Assembly: GCA_963831235.1 (NCBI GenBank)
Contig: CAWHPS010000033.1
Coordinates: 62,001-126,000 of the forward strand
Direction: 5' to 3'
Source: CAWHPS01 sp963831235
GTDB lineage: Bacteria > Fibrobacterota > OXYB2-FULL-49-7 > JAEUSG01
DNA length: 64,000 nt
Shown piece by piece: positions 62,341-64,000 of this stretch (positions are counted from its first letter, which is position 1; each line of letters begins with the position of its first letter). The notes below the pieces were generated by a model that saw only the letters and a program-made list of their open reading frames with translations, was not told the DNA's origin and ran no database searches. A program made the translations under genes and the position numbers.

Positions 62341-63483
62341 TTAAATCAGTCCTATCAGAAAAGCGGAAGCTGATATATGCTTAATGCCATATTTATCAAC
62401 AATGGCTTTATCATCTTTGAGAGATATCTGACATGCCTCAACATCAGGAAATCTTTCATGCAGATAACGAAGGGAAAGACCGGAATCCTGGGGGCTTGAT
62501 TTGCATTCCAGAAATAAAACGGGTTTGTTGTTTTCAATCAGCACAAAATCAACCTCTCTTTTGTCAATATCACGGAAATAACGGAGTTCCATGTTTCTGC
62601 CCTGAGCATCAATAAGATGATGGCACCATTTCAAAAGGTGGCATGCAACGAGATTTTCAAATCGCACGCCCTCATTTTCAATCTGCGTCCAGTCGAAATG
62701 ATAATGCTTGGCCTCTTTTTTTACAGCACGGAGTTTTGGCGCCCCAAAAGGATAAACCCTGAAAATAAAGTAAAGGTTCTCCAGAATGTCAATCCACCTT
62801 GAAACCGTTGCATGGCTTACCTGCAAATCCTCGCGCAACGCATTGATGGAAAGCGGTGAACCCACCAGTTCGGGAAGTCGAAGCGAAAGCCGCTCCATAA
62901 GGCCTATTTCCGTGACATGCTCCAAATCCCGCAATTCGTCCCGTATAATACGGGTACGGTATTCATTGCTGAAACGACGCGCCTCAACAGTATCCTTCAA
63001 AAAGTAAGGTTCAGGAAAACCGCTGAATAGCATAAGTTCGCGAAGCTCTTTTTCACTCCTTAACCCGAGTTCTGCAACAGACAGAGGGTGCATGCGATGA
63101 AAATGATACCGTCCCTGCAGCGAATCACCGCCATACCGGTAATGATCGAGTCTTGCGCTTCCAGTGACCAGTATCTGCAGGTCATCTCTTCGCTTGTCGA
63201 ACAAGCCCTTCAACAACTGGCGCCATCTGCGGTATTTGTGGATTTCATCCAACACCAGAATACCTTTCTCTGCCGGAAAATCTCCCTTTAAAATACATAC
63301 CCTGTCCTCATCAATATCCCAATTGAGATAATGATCCTCTTTCCCTTTTCCAAGAACCGTTCTGGCCAGGGTGGTTTTCCCGATTTGACGCGGGCCGCTT
63401 ATAAAAACCATTTTCCGCTTCAAATCTTTGATCACAAAAGGCTGAAGATAGCGTATTAATGTCGATGGTTTATTCAATGCCAT
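62341..63483 (-). CDS. DUF4143-family AAA ATPase
   Basis: A 380-residue ATPase of the large ATP-binding/DUF4143 family often scattered as selfish or accessory genes. Walker A is in SGPRQIGKTTLARTVLG (about 29-45), Walker B in GILVLDEIHKYRRW (about 74-87), and LVTGSARLDHYR is the sensor region. The C-terminal DUF4143 part (about 180-370) includes a winged-helix-like segment and a nuclease-like FLECKSSP with the Asp of DKREVDFVL. Function is unknown. Its promoter carries two palindromes. Confidence 0.87.
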   Translation of the reverse strand: MALNKPSTLIRYLQPFVIKDLKRKMVFISGPRQIGKTTLARTVLGKGKEDHYLNWDIDEDRVCILKGDFPAEKGILVLDEIHKYRRWRQLLKGLFDKRRDDLQILVTGSARLDHYRYGGDSLQGRYHFHRMHPLSVAELGLRSEKELRELMLFSGFPEPYFLKDTVEARRFSNEYRTRIIRDELRDLEHVTEIGLMERLSLRLPELVGSPLSINALREDLQVSHATVSRWIDILENLYFIFRVYPFGAPKLRAVKKEAKHYHFDWTQIENEGVRFENLVACHLLKWCHHLIDAQGRNMELRYFRDIDKREVDFVLIENNKPVLFLECKSSPQDSGLSLRYLHERFPDVEACQISLKDDKAIVDKYGIKHISASAFLIGLI

Positions 63484-63489
63484 ACCAAT

Positions 63490-63503
63490 TTACTCGCGAG
63501 TAA
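63490..63503. promoter_or_regulatory. 14-base palindrome after the ATPase promoter
   Basis: TTACTCGCGAGTAA is a perfect palindrome between the -10 box and the start codon of the DUF4143 gene. It is placed like an operator or a self-recognition site of a DNA-binding protein. A half-related sequence (ACTCGTGA) lies at about 63524. Confidence 0.5.
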
Positions 63504-63512
63504 TTTAGAGTC

Positions 63513-63541
63513 AATATAAATAAACTCGTGACTGTTTGCAA
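63513..63541 (-). promoter_or_regulatory. Sigma70-like promoter of the DUF4143 gene
   Basis: Minus strand TTGCAA (63541-63536), 17-base spacer, TATATT (63518-63513), about 30 bases ahead of the start at 63483. The -35 box lies within a second perfect palindrome. Confidence 0.55.
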
Positions 63542-63545
63542 ACAG
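63532..63545. promoter_or_regulatory. 14-base palindrome overlapping the -35 box
   Basis: CTGTTTGCAAACAG, a perfect palindrome that covers the predicted -35 box of the DUF4143 gene. A protein bound here would block the polymerase. With the palindrome at 63490-63503 it brackets the promoter. Confidence 0.5.
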
Positions 63546-63581
63546 AATCCGTAATTTAAAAGAGCGATCTTTGCCCATATA

Positions 63582-63605
63582 GGTGTCCAGAGCTCACTGG
63601 ACACC
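63582..63605 (-). terminator. Stem-loop after the sorting-domain gene
   Basis: GGTGTCCAG at 63582-63590 pairs with CTGGACACC at 63597-63605 around AGCTCA. It lies 12 bases past the stop of the gene ending at 63617. There is no T tract, so it is a hairpin that may end or protect the message rather than a standard terminator. Confidence 0.5.
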
Positions 63606-63616
63606 CCATAAATGCA

Positions 63617-64000
63617 CTAAAACCGTATAAGCTTTTTCACCAATGTTGTTTTTCCCGCCTTCATTTTGCAGAAATAAACCCCTGGCGTCAGTTTTTCCGC
63701 ATTCCATTTGGCGTTGTGCGTTCCCCCGCTTAATCGGCTATCAATCAGCGTTGACACCAGTTCTCCTTTGCTGTTGTAGATTTTGAGCGTAACAGCGTCT
63801 TGCTTTGGCAAAGAGAATTGGATGGTTGTGCGGGAATTAAAGGGATTTGGATAGTTTTGGCCTAATGATAATTTATCCGCAACAAGACGGGGTACATCTT
63901 CTGTTGCGACAAGCTCTGACAATGGGCGGCGCCACACGCTGGCACCCTCAATTCCGGCAAAAAGATATTCATCATTTGCGGCAAGGGAATTGACCGTACA
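63617..64000 (-). CDS. Secreted protein with C-terminal type IX-like sorting domain (5' part outside window)
   Basis: Only the 3' end is present; the frame stays open to the right edge. The part before the domain reads VNSLAANDEYLFAGIEGASV then WRRPLSEL, a repeat type found in beta-propeller-like secreted proteins. The sorting domain (about 85 residues) has LGQNYPNPFNSRTTIQFSLP, LKIYNSKGELVSTL and LTPGVYFCKMKAGKTTLVKK. Export by a type IX-like secretion system is expected. The start in sequence cannot be seen. Confidence 0.85.
   Translation of the reverse strand, partial: CTVNSLAANDEYLFAGIEGASVWRRPLSELVATEDVPRLVADKLSLGQNYPNPFNSRTTIQFSLPKQDAVTLKIYNSKGELVSTLIDSRLSGGTHNAKWNAEKLTPGVYFCKMKAGKTTLVKKLIRF

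Overview
No ribosomal RNA or tRNA gene is visible in this window. It looks like chromosomal DNA of a Gram-negative, didermic bacterium of the Fibrobacterota-Chlorobi-Bacteroidota (FCB) sphere, possibly a Fibrobacterota-like lineage. The evidence is: C-terminal sorting domains of the type IX kind with an NYPNPFN-type motif; PorV-like and OmpA-like outer-membrane proteins with thrombospondin type-3 repeats; AgmX/PglI-type TonB-like proteins; an LptE-like lipoprotein; and many secreted TPR proteins. The lineage is inference. Base composition is fairly uniform (AT-rich between genes). Two genes with single-base frameshifts (gyrB and a diguanylate cyclase) suggest a draft assembly.

Layout. 1-6000 (minus): a complete carbohydrate-type ABC importer (binding protein, two permeases, ATPase) followed by a small lipoprotein and a TPR protein. 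6050-9180 (minus): an 870-residue membrane transporter with HEAT-like repeats, overlapping a cyclic-nucleotide-binding protein. 9250-22030 (minus): the most distinctive region, nine co-oriented genes reading from a strong sigma70-like promoter at about 22.1 kb. They encode a beta-helix/TSP3/OmpA protein, a PorV-like barrel fused to TPRs, a giant TPR protein, an SH3-like protein, TolQ/ExbB, two different ExbD/TolR proteins, an AgmX/TonB-like protein and an outer-membrane protein, ending in a clear terminator. I read this as a proton-driven trans-envelope machine. 22380-31080 (plus): DedA, then the classical frr-uppS-cdsA-dxr-rseP block. It continues by overlap into a sensor kinase, a response regulator fused to an RsbW-like ATPase, and prmC.

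31100-35930 (minus): recF, a DciA/DUF721 gene, gyrB (frameshifted) and a secreted metallophosphatase with a sorting domain. 36300-38460: accessory modules, namely a MNT/HEPN pair, a STAS protein and a DUF4160/DUF2442 pair. 38630-42280: an arginase-family enzyme, a GAF-GGDEF cyclase (frameshifted at its end), a YdcF-like protein and a DUF6941-like protein. 42300-51240 (plus): nucleotide-sugar dehydrogenase, rsfS, argS, a PfkB kinase, then a run of exported proteins: a ConA-like protein, a multi-CxxC lipoprotein, an outer-membrane protein, a FecR-domain protein and a lamin-tail lipoprotein. 51250-55580 (minus): tyrS, a tail-fibre-like gene with an in-frame stop whose downstream part runs in frame into trpC, then trpF and queD. 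55800-57600: a hybrid histidine kinase. 57680-61330 (minus): HU, an unknown membrane-anchored protein, PhoH, DapF and LptE. 61350-64000 (minus): small toxin/antitoxin-like genes with BrnT, a DUF4143 ATPase with palindromes around its promoter, and the 3' part of a secreted protein with a sorting domain. A relic of the same sorting domain lies 1.4 kb away.

The best candidates for an undescribed system are the energised envelope cluster (9.2-22.1 kb), with its two unlike ExbD proteins, and the fibre-trpC locus.
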